Positions 24,990 to 34,977 of a stretch of 64,000 bases of DNA are shown piece after piece; the stretch's first letter is position 1, and the number at the start of each line of letters is the position of its first letter. The stretch is taken from the NCBI RefSeq assembly GCF_007828215.1, contig NZ_VIUE01000022.1, positions 48,714 through 112,713 on the forward strand, read 5' to 3'. The position numbers were made by a program, and so were the translations under genes. Below the pieces are notes generated by a model that was given only the letters and a program-made list of their open reading frames with translations, made no database searches and was not told the origin of the DNA. The stretch is from Pseudomonas sp. SJZ074. GTDB taxonomy: Bacteria; Pseudomonadota; Gammaproteobacteria; Pseudomonadales; Pseudomonadaceae.

Positions 24990-25606
24990 TGGCTGACGCG
25001 CCCCTTCTTCCAAGCAATTCGACGCCGTTGGAGCGCCAAGCGGTGCAGGCACTGGCTCAGATCCAGCGAGTGCCGATTCCGCTGCGCACTCTGTACAGCC
25101 CCGACCGGTGCCCGCTGCCTCTTTTGCCTTACCTGGCCTGGGCCTTCTCCGTGGATCGCTGGGACAGCAAATGGACCGAAGCGGCCAAGCGCGCCGCCAT
25201 CCGCAGTGCGTATTACATCCATTCGCGCAAGGGCACCATCGGCTCACTGCGCCGCGTCGTTGAACCGCTCGGCTACCTGATTGAAATCATCGAATGGTGG
25301 CAGACCGTTCCGGTCGGTCCTCGCGCCACCTTCAGGCTCAAGGTCGGCGTGCTGGACACCGGCATCACCGAAGAGATGTACCAGGAACTCACCTGGCTGA
25401 TTGACGATGCCAAACCCCTGACACGCCACCTCACCGGGCTCGCCATCAGCCTGGAGACCACCGGTTCCGTTCATATCGGCGCCTGCGTCACCGAAGGCGA
25501 CGAGATTGATATCTACCCACCTACACAGCGAGACATCGAGGTCACGGGCTACATCCATCAGGGCGGCCGTGAACACCAGATCGACACCATGGACATCTAC
25601 CCATGA
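24986..25606 (+). CDS. I: Baseplate protein (P2 gpI)
   Basis: 206 residues from ATG 24986. LPLLPYLAWAFSVDRWDSKW and YYIHSRKGTIGSLRRVVEPL are typical of gpI. It attaches the tail fibre to the baseplate. Confidence 0.94.
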   Translation: MMADAPLLPSNSTPLERQAVQALAQIQRVPIPLRTLYSPDRCPLPLLPYLAWAFSVDRWDSKWTEAAKRAAIRSAYYIHSRKGTIGSLRRVVEPLGYLIEIIEWWQTVPVGPRATFRLKVGVLDTGITEEMYQELTWLIDDAKPLTRHLTGLAISLETTGSVHIGACVTEGDEIDIYPPTQRDIEVTGYIHQGGREHQIDTMDIYP

Positions 25607-27504
25607 CAGACCAAAACAGCCAGTTTTTCGCCATCCTCACCGCCATCGGCAAAGCCAAGCAGGCCAACGCGGACGCCCTGGGCATTCCCTGGACATTCGC
25701 GCAGATGGGCGTTGGGGACGCCAACGACACCGACCCGATCCCCGACGAGCAGCAGACGCACCTGATCAATGAGCGCCGCCGGGCCCCGCTGAACCAGCTC
25801 AGCGTTGATCCAGCCAACCCCAACATCATCGTTGCCGAGCAGGTCATTCCTGAGAACATCGGTGGTTGGTGGATTCGTGAGGTGGGCCTGTATGACGCCG
25901 ACGGTGACCTGGTCGCCGTGGCGAACTGCGCGCCAAGCTTCAAGCCTCTGCTGACTCAAGGCTCAGGCCGTACCCAGGTGGTGCGGATGAACCTCATCGT
26001 CAGCAATACCGCCAACGTCGAATTGAAGATCGACCCAAGCGTCGTTCTGGCAACCCGCACTTACGTGGATTCGAAAATTCGTGAGGAGATGTACAAGCTC
26101 GACAACAAGCAGTCTGTGCGCGTAGCAACTACGGGAAACATCGCTCTAACCGGGTTGCAGGTCGTTGATGGAGTGACGCTGCTGGCTGGCGACCGGGTGT
26201 TGGTGAAAAACCAGACTACCGCCAAGGACAACGGCCTGTACATCACCGCGACCGCTGCCTGGCAGCGTGCGCCAGATGCCGACACCAGCGTCGAGGTAAC
26301 TTCAGCGTTACAGGTGTCTGTAGAGCAAGGCGCCACTCAGGCCGACACCCGATGGCAGCTTGTTACGGACGGAGTGATTGTCCTGGGCACCACGGCGCTG
26401 ACCTTTCAGGACGTAACAAAGGGGTTCGCACCGCTCAACTCGCCAGCGCTGATCAACCCAACGGCAAACACGCCGGCTCAGTTCGACAGCACTTCGAAAA
26501 TTGCTACAACTGAGTTTGTTAAGAAAAACTCCGGGAACCATGCAGCTATTGGAGGCTTGAGCGCAAACACAACCTTGACCAGCGCCAACACGTTTGGCAT
26601 GTCATACATGCTCAACTCTGCAACCCCTTTCACCGTCACGCTTCCCCTCGCAAGTACCTCACCAAACGGCGGCGTAGTAACGTTCACCAACGTGTTAACA
26701 GCACCAGTGACCCTTGCCTTGCAGGGGGCGGACTATATGACAGGGATTGATGGGGTCGGAGCTGGGGGAAGCATCGTCTTAAGACAGCGGGACACCATTA
26801 CCCTGTCTTGCGCTGGAACCAATGTTTGGTACGCCGAGGGCGGATCTGTACGGGACTCTCAATCCTCGGCTATTAGATCCTTAATGGGTAACTACTCGGG
26901 TATCAAAATTCTGTCTATGGCGTCGGAGCTGACAGCGGCCGATACGGGTGTGGTGTGTATTGGATCATCAGCACTCGCGGGATCAGATGTCACACTGCCT
27001 CAACTGTCGACGACAGCATCGGGTCAAACCATTGCAATCTCGGCAGGGGCGGGGGCTTTCAACTTGAAGCCCTTCTCGGGTGACCCTAAAATATCCATCG
27101 GTTTATCCGTCCTATCCCTTCTTCCAATTGACGTTTTCGAGAGCATCGTTCTGGTTTCCAACCCAACAGGATGGCGGGTTATCTCTGGAACTGTACTTAA
27201 CAAATACTCCGGGACGTTCAGCGCCTCTCTGTCTAGTAACGGGTATCACAAGCTTCCAAGCGGTGTGATTATCCAATGGGGCACGGCAGGCACCTCCAAC
27301 GGATTTGGAACATGGACCTACCCCATAGCCTTTCCCAACTCGGTCTTTCGTGTGTTCGCGAGTAACGATGCAAGTGCTTCCGGCGCAGCCATGTACGCAT
27401 GCGGTGCTCATCCCAACACTGCAAGTCCAAATGTATCAGCCACTATAGCCAGTCAGTTGGCGACGGGCGGTGATGCCATCTATTTACTGGCTATCGGTTA
27501 CTGA
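25603..27504 (+). CDS. H: Tail fibre protein (P2 gpH-like)
   Basis: 633 residues. The N-terminal 160 residues are the baseplate-attachment domain (WWIREVGLYDADGDLVAVAN). Then comes a fibre repeat (GLQVVDGVTLLAGDRVLVKN, about 185-270), and a C-terminal receptor-binding part ending ATGGDAIYLLAIGY. The DNA of the C-terminal third is less GC-rich than that of the N-terminus, as expected of an exchangeable host-range module. Confidence 0.92.
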   Translation: MTDQNSQFFAILTAIGKAKQANADALGIPWTFAQMGVGDANDTDPIPDEQQTHLINERRRAPLNQLSVDPANPNIIVAEQVIPENIGGWWIREVGLYDADGDLVAVANCAPSFKPLLTQGSGRTQVVRMNLIVSNTANVELKIDPSVVLATRTYVDSKIREEMYKLDNKQSVRVATTGNIALTGLQVVDGVTLLAGDRVLVKNQTTAKDNGLYITATAAWQRAPDADTSVEVTSALQVSVEQGATQADTRWQLVTDGVIVLGTTALTFQDVTKGFAPLNSPALINPTANTPAQFDSTSKIATTEFVKKNSGNHAAIGGLSANTTLTSANTFGMSYMLNSATPFTVTLPLASTSPNGGVVTFTNVLTAPVTLALQGADYMTGIDGVGAGGSIVLRQRDTITLSCAGTNVWYAEGGSVRDSQSSAIRSLMGNYSGIKILSMASELTAADTGVVCIGSSALAGSDVTLPQLSTTASGQTIAISAGAGAFNLKPFSGDPKISIGLSVLSLLPIDVFESIVLVSNPTGWRVISGTVLNKYSGTFSASLSSNGYHKLPSGVIIQWGTAGTSNGFGTWTYPIAFPNSVFRVFASNDASASGAAMYACGAHPNTASPNVSATIASQLATGGDAIYLLAIGY

Positions 27505-27523
27505 CCATTGAGGAGCCGAACAC

Positions 27524-27961
27524 ATGACTATTTTTTCGAGTAAGGCAGCTGGTGGCTTCTACGACGACTCCATTCACTCGGTGCATCAAATTCCAGGGGA
27601 TGCGGTTGAGATAACCAGGGAGCGACACATTGAACTGCTTGAGGGGCAGTCCATGGGGCTGCTGATTTCAAGTGATGAAGACGGTTATCCGATACTGATT
27701 GATCCTCCCCCGCAGCCGCCCGAAATTATCGCTGCCGGGGAACGAGCTTGGCGGGATGCAGAATTAACCAGCACCGAATGGCTTGTAACCCGCCATCGCG
27801 ATGAGAAGGAACTGAATTTAGTTTTGACGCTTACGGCAGAGCAATTTTCCGAGTTGCTCGTTTATCGTCAGGCTCTTCGTGATTGGCCGCAGAAATCAAC
27901 GTTCCCTGACACAACGCTCCGCCCAGTAACACCGTCATGGATCGCAGACCAAGGCAAGTGA
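27524..27961 (+). CDS. G: Tail fibre assembly protein (P2 gpG-like)
   Basis: 145 residues beginning MTIFSSKAAGGFYDDSIHSV, with YPILIDPPPQPPEI and the C-terminal LLVYRQALRDWPQK helix of fibre chaperones. It helps fold or trimerise the fibre encoded immediately upstream. Confidence 0.9.
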   Translation: MTIFSSKAAGGFYDDSIHSVHQIPGDAVEITRERHIELLEGQSMGLLISSDEDGYPILIDPPPQPPEIIAAGERAWRDAELTSTEWLVTRHRDEKELNLVLTLTAEQFSELLVYRQALRDWPQKSTFPDTTLRPVTPSWIADQGK

Positions 27962-27982
27962 ACACTTCGCCCCAGTTCGTCC

Positions 27983-28001
27983 TGTAACGCCCTCCCCTAC
28001 A
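27983..28001 (+). promoter_or_regulatory. Late-gene activator site upstream of FI
   Basis: TGTAACGCCCTCCCCTACA, TGTA-N11-TACA, 76 bases before the FI start. This is the counterpart of the P2 F promoter and shares its layout with the sites at 14967 and 23102. Confidence 0.7.
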
Positions 28002-28077
28002 AGGCCCCGCGCTCGCCCAACCGGCGCGCGCGCGGCAGCCTGTGCACTGTCATCCCAATCACTGCGCAGGCAAACCC

Positions 28078-29247
28078 ATGGCCGATTATCTTCACGGCGT
28101 GCGGGTCATCGAACTCAACGACGGCACCCGCCCCATTCGCACCATCCCCACCGCTGTTATCGGCATGGTCTGCACGGCCGACGACGCTGATGCCACCGTG
28201 TTCCCATTCGACACACCGGTCCTGCTAACCAACGTTCAAACCGCCATCGGCAAGGCCGGCACCACAGGCACCCTGGCGAAGAGTCTTCAAGCCATTGCCG
28301 ACCAGACCAAGCCCTACACCATCGTCGTGCGAGTGAAGGAAGGCGCCACCGAGGCAGAAACCACCAGTGCGCTGATCGGCACCACCACGGCAGAGGGTAA
28401 ATACACCGGATTGAAAGCCCTGCTCGCCGCGAAGGCTCGCGTCGGCATGGTGCCGCGCATCCTCGGTGTGCCAGGCCTCGACAGCCTGCCGGTCGCCACC
28501 GCCCTGGTCACCGTCGCCCAGCAGTTGCGCGCCTTCGCCTACGTCAGCGCCTGGGACTGCAAAACCAAGGAAGAGGTGGTCGCCTACCGTGACAACTTCG
28601 GCGCCCGGGAAGCCATGGTCATCTGGCCGGAGTTCCAGAACTGGAGTACCGTCACCAACGCGACCGTCACCGCCTCGGCCGTGGCCCGTGCATTGGGCCT
28701 ACGCGCCAAGATCGATCAGGAAGTGGGCTGGCACAAAACGCTGTCCAACGTCGCGGTCAATGGTGTCACCGGCATCAGCGCCGACGTGTTCTGGGATCTG
28801 CAAAACCCGGCCACGGACGCCAACTACCTCAACAGCAACGAAGTCACCACGCTGATCAATGAAGGCGGCTTTCGCTTCTGGGGCAGCCGCACCACCAGCG
28901 AAGACCCGTTGTTTGCCTTTGAGAACTACACCCGCACCGCGCAGATCCTCGCCGATACCATGGCCGAGGCGCATATGTGGGCCGTGGACAAGCCCATGCA
29001 TGCCTCCCTGGTGCGCGACATCATCGAAGGGATCAACGCCAAGTTCCGCGAGTTGATCGCGGCTGGGTACCTGATCGGCGGCAGGTGCTGGTATCCAGAG
29101 GACGCCAACGACAAGGACACGCTCAAGGCCGGCAAGCTGTTCCTGGACTACGACTACACGCCGGTACCGCCGCTGGAAGACCTCACGTTGCGGCAACGCA
29201 TTACCGACCGCTACCTGATCGACTTCGCCAGCAAGATCAACAGCTAA
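28078..29247 (+). CDS. FI: Tail sheath protein (P2 gpFI)
   Basis: 389 residues from MADYLHGVRVIELNDGTRPI, the conserved FI start (the earlier ATG at 28042 adds unrelated residues). Contains VPRILGVPGLDSLPV and NEGGFRFWGSRTTSEDP. It forms the contractile sheath. Confidence 0.96.
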   Translation: MADYLHGVRVIELNDGTRPIRTIPTAVIGMVCTADDADATVFPFDTPVLLTNVQTAIGKAGTTGTLAKSLQAIADQTKPYTIVVRVKEGATEAETTSALIGTTTAEGKYTGLKALLAAKARVGMVPRILGVPGLDSLPVATALVTVAQQLRAFAYVSAWDCKTKEEVVAYRDNFGAREAMVIWPEFQNWSTVTNATVTASAVARALGLRAKIDQEVGWHKTLSNVAVNGVTGISADVFWDLQNPATDANYLNSNEVTTLINEGGFRFWGSRTTSEDPLFAFENYTRTAQILADTMAEAHMWAVDKPMHASLVRDIIEGINAKFRELIAAGYLIGGRCWYPEDANDKDTLKAGKLFLDYDYTPVPPLEDLTLRQRITDRYLIDFASKINS

Positions 29248-29254
29248 ACCGGGC

Positions 29255-29270
29255 CTCCCCGTAAGGGGAG
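29255..29270 (+). other. Hairpin between FI and FII
   Basis: CTCCCC-GTAA-GGGGAG, a six-base-pair stem with a GNRA-type tetraloop and no U tract. It is more likely an mRNA processing or stability element between the sheath and tube genes than a terminator. Confidence 0.5.
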
Positions 29271-29304
29271 CTGACCCTGTGCCTGAGCAACGGAGACACG
29301 CACC

Positions 29305-29820
29305 ATGGCTATGCCTCGCAAACTCAAAAACCTCAACCTGTTCAACGACGCCAACAGCTATCTGGGCGTGGTCAAGTCGGTCACCCTGCCGCCGCTGGGC
29401 CGCAAGATGGAAGCCTATCGCGGCGGCGGCATGAACGGCCCGGTCAAGGCCGACCTGGGCTTCTCGGACGACGGCATCCAGTTCGAATGGAAGACCGGCG
29501 GCCTGGATCTGATCGCCCTCAAACAGTTCGGCGCCGTCAATGCCTCGGGCATCGCGTTGCGCTTCACGGGTGCGTTTCAGCAGGACGACACCGAAGAAGT
29601 CAGCGCCGTGGAGGTCGTCATGCGCGGCCGGCACGAAACCATCGAAATGGGTGATGCGCAGCCGGGCGAAGACACCGAGCACAGCATCACCACCACCTGC
29701 ACCTATTACAAACTGATCGTCGATAACGAAGAAATCATCGAAATCGACCTGCTCAATTTCATCGAAATCGTCGATGGCGTGGACATGCTGGAAAAGCAGC
29801 GCCAAGCCCTCGGCATCTGA
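29305..29820 (+). CDS. FII: Tail tube protein (P2 gpFII)
   Basis: 171 residues beginning MAMPRKLKNLNLFNDANSYL, equal in length to P2 FII (172). It forms the inner tube. Confidence 0.96.
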   Translation: MAMPRKLKNLNLFNDANSYLGVVKSVTLPPLGRKMEAYRGGGMNGPVKADLGFSDDGIQFEWKTGGLDLIALKQFGAVNASGIALRFTGAFQQDDTEEVSAVEVVMRGRHETIEMGDAQPGEDTEHSITTTCTYYKLIVDNEEIIEIDLLNFIEIVDGVDMLEKQRQALGI

Positions 29821-29871
29821 CCCCCTCTCGCCCCGACCCAGGGCGGTTAACCCTGCAATCTGGAGCCACCT

Positions 29872-30201
29872 ATGAAACCTGAAGATACCCTCGAAGCCCT
29901 GCCGCCGGTTGATGACAACACCGTCACTCTGGACACGCCGATCACCCGTGGCAAAACCGTCATCGACAGCATCACCCTGCGCAAACCGCAATCCGGCGAG
30001 CTGCGCGGTGTGCAACTGGTGGACCTGCTGAATATGGACGTCGCCACCCTCATCAAGATCCTGCCGCGTATCAGCGCACCAGGCATCACCGCGCCCGAAG
30101 TCGCCAGCATGGATCCGGCCGACCTACTCGCCTGCGGCAGCAAGATCTCCGGTTTTTTGTTGCAGAAGTCGGTGAAGACGGACGCGTCCCTCGTTGCGTA
30201 G
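29872..30201 (+). CDS. E: Tail protein E (P2 gpE), short form
   Basis: 109 residues beginning MKPEDTLEALPPVDDNTVTL. This is the unshifted product of the E/E' pair of tape-measure chaperones. Confidence 0.93.
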   Translation: MKPEDTLEALPPVDDNTVTLDTPITRGKTVIDSITLRKPQSGELRGVQLVDLLNMDVATLIKILPRISAPGITAPEVASMDPADLLACGSKISGFLLQKSVKTDASLVA

Positions 30202-30329
30202 AAGACGCCATGGCCGACCTGGCCGTGGTTTTCCACTGGGCACCGGCTGACATGGACCAGCTGGGCCTGCAAGAACTGATGGAGTGGCGCGAGCGCGCCC
30301 GGGTGCGGAGTTCCACCGATGGCGAATGA
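29872..30329 (+). CDS. E': E+E' tail assembly fusion made by -1 frameshift
   Basis: The slippery heptamer T TTT TTG is at 30153-30159, in the right phase of E. A -1 shift continues in an open frame, VAEVGEDGRVPRCVEDAMAD ... VVFHWAP ... LMEWRERARVRSSTDGE, ending at TGA 30327-30329, inside the start of the tape measure gene. P2 makes E+E' in the same way. The extended protein is about 150 residues. Confidence 0.88.
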
Positions 30330-33264
30330 CTTAAAACTTCAGGTGCTGCTCAATGCCATCGATAAGGCGAGCGGCCCCCTGAAGGCCATCAACAACGGCA
30401 GCATCGGGGCCGCCCGCGCCCTCAAGGAAGCCCGCGACCGCCTCAAGGAACTCAACGCTCAACAGAAGGACGTCAGCGCCTGGCGCACCCAGCGCGCTGC
30501 CGCCGAGCAAACCGAGCAAGCCCTCATCGCCGCCCGCGACAAAGTGCGGGCCCTGTCCCAGCAGTTCGCCGCTACAGGCGCGCCAACCAAGGCCATGACC
30601 AGGGATTTCCGCGCAGCCGTTCGCGAAGCGCAGAAGCTCAAGGAACAACATCAACAACAGGGCGAACAGCTCCAGGCCCTGCGCAGCAAACTGCAGGGCG
30701 CCGGCATCAGCACCAAGAACCTGAGCAGCCACGAACGCCAGCTGCGCGAGCAAATCAGCGCCACCAACGCCAGCATCAGCGAACAAGGCAAACGCCTGGT
30801 CGCGTTGAATGCTCAGCAGAAGCGCCTTGCCATCGAGCGCGCCAAGCTGGAGAAAACACAGAACCTCGCCGGCAACATGGCAATGAACGGCGCCGCCGGC
30901 CTGGGTGTGGGATATGCCGCGAGTCGGCCGGTGGCTAAGGCCATCAGTGCCTTCGCGCCGAACGAAGACTCGGCCACGCAACTCAAGGTTTCGATGATGG
31001 ACGGCACCGGCAAGGTGTCTGAAGACTTTCAGAAAATCACCGACCTAGCGACCAAGCTGGGCGACCGCCTGCCCGGCACCACGGCCGACTTTCAAGCAAT
31101 GATGACCATGCTGCGGCGCCAGGGCCTTAGCGCGCAAAGCATCCTCGGCGGCACTGGCGAAGCGGCTGCGTACCTGGGCGTTCAGTTGCAGATGCCCGTA
31201 ACCGCTGCGGCTGAATTTGCCGCGAAGATGCAGGACGCTACCCGAACATCCGAGAAAGACATGATGGCGCTGATGGACATCATCCAGCGTGGGTTCTACT
31301 CCGGCGTAGACCCGACCAACATGCTCCAAGGTTTCAGCAAGATCGCGCCGGTCATGGACACCATCAAGAAATCGGGCATCGACGCCGCTGCCGAGCTGGC
31401 CCCGCTGCTGATCATGATGGACCAGGCAGGTATGGAAGGCGGCGCGGCCGGTAACGCCTACCGGAAAATCTTCCAGGCAGGCCTGGACAAGGACGGGATC
31501 AAAGACGTCAACAAAATCATGGAGCTTGAAGGCAAAAACATCCGTTTCAAGTTCACCGACGAAAAAGGCAATTTCGCCGGACTGGAAAATCTGTTCGCCC
31601 AAGTCGAAAAACTGAAGTCACTGAACGACGAGGACCGCACGTCCACGATCAAGCTGCTGTTCGGCGACGACTCCGAAACAATGACCACCTTGAACACCAT
31701 GATGAACAAGGGGATCGCGGGTTATCGGGAAGTGCAGCAGAAGCTGCAAAACCAAGCCGATTTGCGCAAGCGGGTCAATGAACAGCTCGCCACCCTCACC
31801 AACGTCATGGAAGCAGCAGAGGGCAGCTTCACCAACGCGCTGGCAGAGTTTGGCGCTGCCGTTGCGCCCGAACTGAAACAGATCATCACCACCCTCGGAG
31901 AGGTTGCCAACAGCGTTGGCGCCTGGGCTCGGGAAAACCCGAGACTGGCGGGCGGCCTGGTGAAGGTTGTAGCGGCTGTCGCCGGCCTGGCCTTCGTGTT
32001 TGGTGGCTTGGCACTGACGATGGCGAGCCTACTCGGCCCTTTCGCCATGGTGCGGTACGGCATGGGCATGTTTGGCATTCGTCTGGGCTTGGTTAAAACC
32101 CAGTTGCTAGCCACGCGCACCGCAGCAGCAGGCGCCAGTGCCAACATCGGCAGGCTTGGGAAGGTTTGGCGGTCCCTCGTAGCCACTCGCTCGGCGGGTG
32201 GTTTGCTCAGTGCGTTACCCGCTTTCGTCAGCAGCGCCCGCCTGGCCGCCGCCAGCGTGCTGCCGATGCTCGGCGGCGCGATCAGTGCGGTCGGTACCGC
32301 CATCATGGCGACACCCATCGGTTGGCTGCTGGCTGCCATCGCTGCCCTGGTTGCTGCTGGCGTGCTGGTCTACAAATATTGGAACCCCATCAAGGGCTTC
32401 TTCCTCGGCTTCTGGCAAGGCCTGGTCGGGGCCTTGCAACCGGTACTCGATAGTTTCGCCGGGCTCGGCCAATCGCTGCTGAACCTGGGCCAGGCCGTTA
32501 TGACGCTGCCAGGTGTCGGCGCGGCCATGGAGCTTCTGGGCAGCATCGCACGCCCGCTGTTCAGCCTGATATCAGATGGCGTCAGCAGCTTGATCACCTG
32601 GTTCGGCCAGCTACTTGCACCCGTCGAGGACGTCGGCGGCGCCGCTCAGTCAATGGGCGAACGTTTTGGCGCTGTCATCGGCAATATGCTCAGCCTTCTG
32701 TTAGGTCTACCTGCACAGTTCGCTGAACTAGGTACGCAGATGATTCTAGGCCTGGCAAATGGCATCACCAACAGCCTGACTGTTGCCAAGGAGGCCATCA
32801 CCGGGGCAGGCGATGCGGTGATTGGTTGGTTCAAGGAAAAGCTCGACATCCACAGCCCCTCCCGTGTGTTCGCAGAGCTGGGCGGCTTCACCATGGCGGG
32901 CCTGGCCCAGGGTCTTGAGGGCAGTCAAAACGGGCCACTGACTGCCATGACCAGCCTGAGCAAACAACTCACGGCAGCCGGCACACTGGCCCTCGGCGCA
33001 ACCGCCATGCCTCTGGCTGCCATGCCGTTGCCGCAATTCCCGGTCGGGGCTGCCGCAGCCTCTTCGTTGTCGATCGATGACCGTGCGCCCATCAGCCCCG
33101 CCCCGGCGCCGGTTCATGACAGCCACGACACCTACGAAATCAACATCCACACCACGCCAGGCATGGACGCCCAGGCAATCAGCCGCGCCGTACGGGCCGA
33201 GCTGGCGCGCATCGCCAGCGAAAAGGCCGCCCGCCAACGCAGCAAACTGTCAGATCTGGAGTAA
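30319..33264 (+). CDS. T: Tail tape measure protein (P2 gpT)
   Basis: 981 residues. Coiled-coil N-terminus (about 10-185), central TP901-family region (SATQLKVSMMDGTGKVSEDF to about 500), hydrophobic segments (about 550-590 and 660-690) and a C-terminal part with DIHSPSRVFAELG. It sets tail length. The start overlaps the end of E'. Confidence 0.95.
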   Translation: MANDLKLQVLLNAIDKASGPLKAINNGSIGAARALKEARDRLKELNAQQKDVSAWRTQRAAAEQTEQALIAARDKVRALSQQFAATGAPTKAMTRDFRAAVREAQKLKEQHQQQGEQLQALRSKLQGAGISTKNLSSHERQLREQISATNASISEQGKRLVALNAQQKRLAIERAKLEKTQNLAGNMAMNGAAGLGVGYAASRPVAKAISAFAPNEDSATQLKVSMMDGTGKVSEDFQKITDLATKLGDRLPGTTADFQAMMTMLRRQGLSAQSILGGTGEAAAYLGVQLQMPVTAAAEFAAKMQDATRTSEKDMMALMDIIQRGFYSGVDPTNMLQGFSKIAPVMDTIKKSGIDAAAELAPLLIMMDQAGMEGGAAGNAYRKIFQAGLDKDGIKDVNKIMELEGKNIRFKFTDEKGNFAGLENLFAQVEKLKSLNDEDRTSTIKLLFGDDSETMTTLNTMMNKGIAGYREVQQKLQNQADLRKRVNEQLATLTNVMEAAEGSFTNALAEFGAAVAPELKQIITTLGEVANSVGAWARENPRLAGGLVKVVAAVAGLAFVFGGLALTMASLLGPFAMVRYGMGMFGIRLGLVKTQLLATRTAAAGASANIGRLGKVWRSLVATRSAGGLLSALPAFVSSARLAAASVLPMLGGAISAVGTAIMATPIGWLLAAIAALVAAGVLVYKYWNPIKGFFLGFWQGLVGALQPVLDSFAGLGQSLLNLGQAVMTLPGVGAAMELLGSIARPLFSLISDGVSSLITWFGQLLAPVEDVGGAAQSMGERFGAVIGNMLSLLLGLPAQFAELGTQMILGLANGITNSLTVAKEAITGAGDAVIGWFKEKLDIHSPSRVFAELGGFTMAGLAQGLEGSQNGPLTAMTSLSKQLTAAGTLALGATAMPLAAMPLPQFPVGAAAASSLSIDDRAPISPAPAPVHDSHDTYEINIHTTPGMDAQAISRAVRAELARIASEKAARQRSKLSDLE

Positions 33265-33269
33265 TCCCC

Positions 33270-33710
33270 ATGATGCTTGCCTTGGGCATGTTCGTGTTCA
33301 GCCTGTCCACCGCCGCTTACCAAGAGCTGCAACGCCAAACCGAATGGCGCCATGCGAGCAACAGCCGCGTCGGCGCCGCTCCGGCTCGGCAGTTTGTCGG
33401 TCGCGGCGACGACACCATCACCCTGCCCGGCGTCATCCTGCCGGAACTGGCCGGCAGCGCCTTGAGCCTCGACGCCCTGCGCCTGATGGCAAACACCGGC
33501 AGGGCCTGGCCGATGGTTGAAGGCAGCGGCCGTATCTACGGCCTGTGGATTATCGATGGCCTGAGCGAAACCAAAACGCTGTTCTTCCGTGACGGCACGC
33601 CTCGGCGTATTGAATTCACGATCAACCTCAAGCGCATCGATGACGACCGGATCGATCTCCTCGGCGCTGGCACCAGCGCAGGCGTCAACATCTTGAGGGC
33701 GTTGCTGTGA
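33270..33710 (+). CDS. U: Tail protein (P2 gpU)
   Basis: 146 residues beginning MMLALGMFVFSLSTAAYQEL; the block YQELQRQTEWRHASNSRVG is typical of gpU. It acts in tail assembly at the tube end. The stop overlaps the GTG start of D. Confidence 0.94.
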   Translation: MMLALGMFVFSLSTAAYQELQRQTEWRHASNSRVGAAPARQFVGRGDDTITLPGVILPELAGSALSLDALRLMANTGRAWPMVEGSGRIYGLWIIDGLSETKTLFFRDGTPRRIEFTINLKRIDDDRIDLLGAGTSAGVNILRALL

Positions 33711-34960
33711 TTGATGCGGCCTTGTCGAAGGTTACCGGCTACGTCGAAGATCTGGTCGAACGCTACCGCCGCGATGCGGCCTACCCGGTGCCGGCGTTTC
33801 GTATCACGGTCGATGGCAACGACATCGCCCAGTTGATCAGCCCACGGCTGATGAGCTTGGAGCTGACCGACAATCGTGGGATCGAGGCCGACCAGCTCAG
33901 CATCACCCTCAGCGACCACGACGGGCTGCTGGCGATCCCGCCCAAAGGCGCGACCATCCGACTGTGGCTGGGTTGGAGCGACACAGGCCTGGTGGACAAA
34001 GGCACCTACACGGTCGATGAAACCGAACACAGCGGCGCGCCGGATGTATTGAGCATCCGCGCTCGCTCGGCGGACCTTCGCAAAGGCCTAAAGACCAAGC
34101 GCGAGCGTAGCTGGAGCAACTCCACCCTCGGGGATGTTCTGGGCGATATCGCCCTGGGCAACGGCCTCACCGCCACCATCGCTGGCGCCCTCGACGGATT
34201 GCCCATTCTTCAGCTGGACCAGGCCAACGAATCCGACGCCAACCTGATCAGCCGCGTGGGGGAAGAGTTCGACGCGGTGGTCACAGTCAAGGCCGGCTGC
34301 CTGCTATGCCTGCCGGCGGGCGGCGGCAAGACAGCCACCGGCGCCGAGCTGCCGCATATCACCCTCACCCGCACCGATGGAGACCAACACCGTTATCTGC
34401 AAGCTGACCGCGACAGCTACGACGGTGTGCGCGCCTATTTTTACGACGTGAACAGTGCGAAGAAACAGGAGGCCATCGCCGGTGGTGGTGAAAACCTCAA
34501 AGACCTGCGCCACACCTTCAGCGACCGCCAGTCCGCCCTGCGCGCTGCCCGGGCGGAATTCAACCGTCTGCAACGTGGCAGCGCGACGCTCAGCTACACT
34601 CTGGCGCGGGGCCGCCCTGACCTCATTCCCGAGCTGACCTACACGCTCCAGGGCGTGAAGCCGGAGATCGACGAGATCATCTGGTATGGCGGAAATGTGC
34701 AGCACACCCTCAGCCCGGATAATGGATACACCGTCAGCCTGGAGCTGGAGAGCAAGCTACCCGAGGATACGGTTGAAGGGTTGGCGGAGGAGAACAACGG
34801 GAATTACACAGGGATCATCGCGTACTACCGCGACAAGAAAACTGGGAAGGAAAAGACGGTAACCGCTGGGGATCAGAGCAAGCCGAAGCGGTTGCGCTGG
34901 TTGTATGCGAGTGAGAAAACGGCGAAACGGGCGGTGGACCGAGAGTTTCAGCGCATATGA
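33707..34960 (+). CDS. D: Tail protein (P2 gpD, late control family)
   Basis: 417 residues from a GTG start overlapping U. Contains PAFRITVDGNDIAQLISPRL and QLSITLSDHDGLLAIPPKG, typical of gpD (gp27-like hub protein). It is the last late tail gene; the next genes are on the other strand. Confidence 0.94.
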   Translation: MIDAALSKVTGYVEDLVERYRRDAAYPVPAFRITVDGNDIAQLISPRLMSLELTDNRGIEADQLSITLSDHDGLLAIPPKGATIRLWLGWSDTGLVDKGTYTVDETEHSGAPDVLSIRARSADLRKGLKTKRERSWSNSTLGDVLGDIALGNGLTATIAGALDGLPILQLDQANESDANLISRVGEEFDAVVTVKAGCLLCLPAGGGKTATGAELPHITLTRTDGDQHRYLQADRDSYDGVRAYFYDVNSAKKQEAIAGGGENLKDLRHTFSDRQSALRAARAEFNRLQRGSATLSYTLARGRPDLIPELTYTLQGVKPEIDEIIWYGGNVQHTLSPDNGYTVSLELESKLPEDTVEGLAEENNGNYTGIIAYYRDKKTGKEKTVTAGDQSKPKRLRWLYASEKTAKRAVDREFQRI

Positions 34961-34977
34961 AGAGGTAACCCGCTTAC

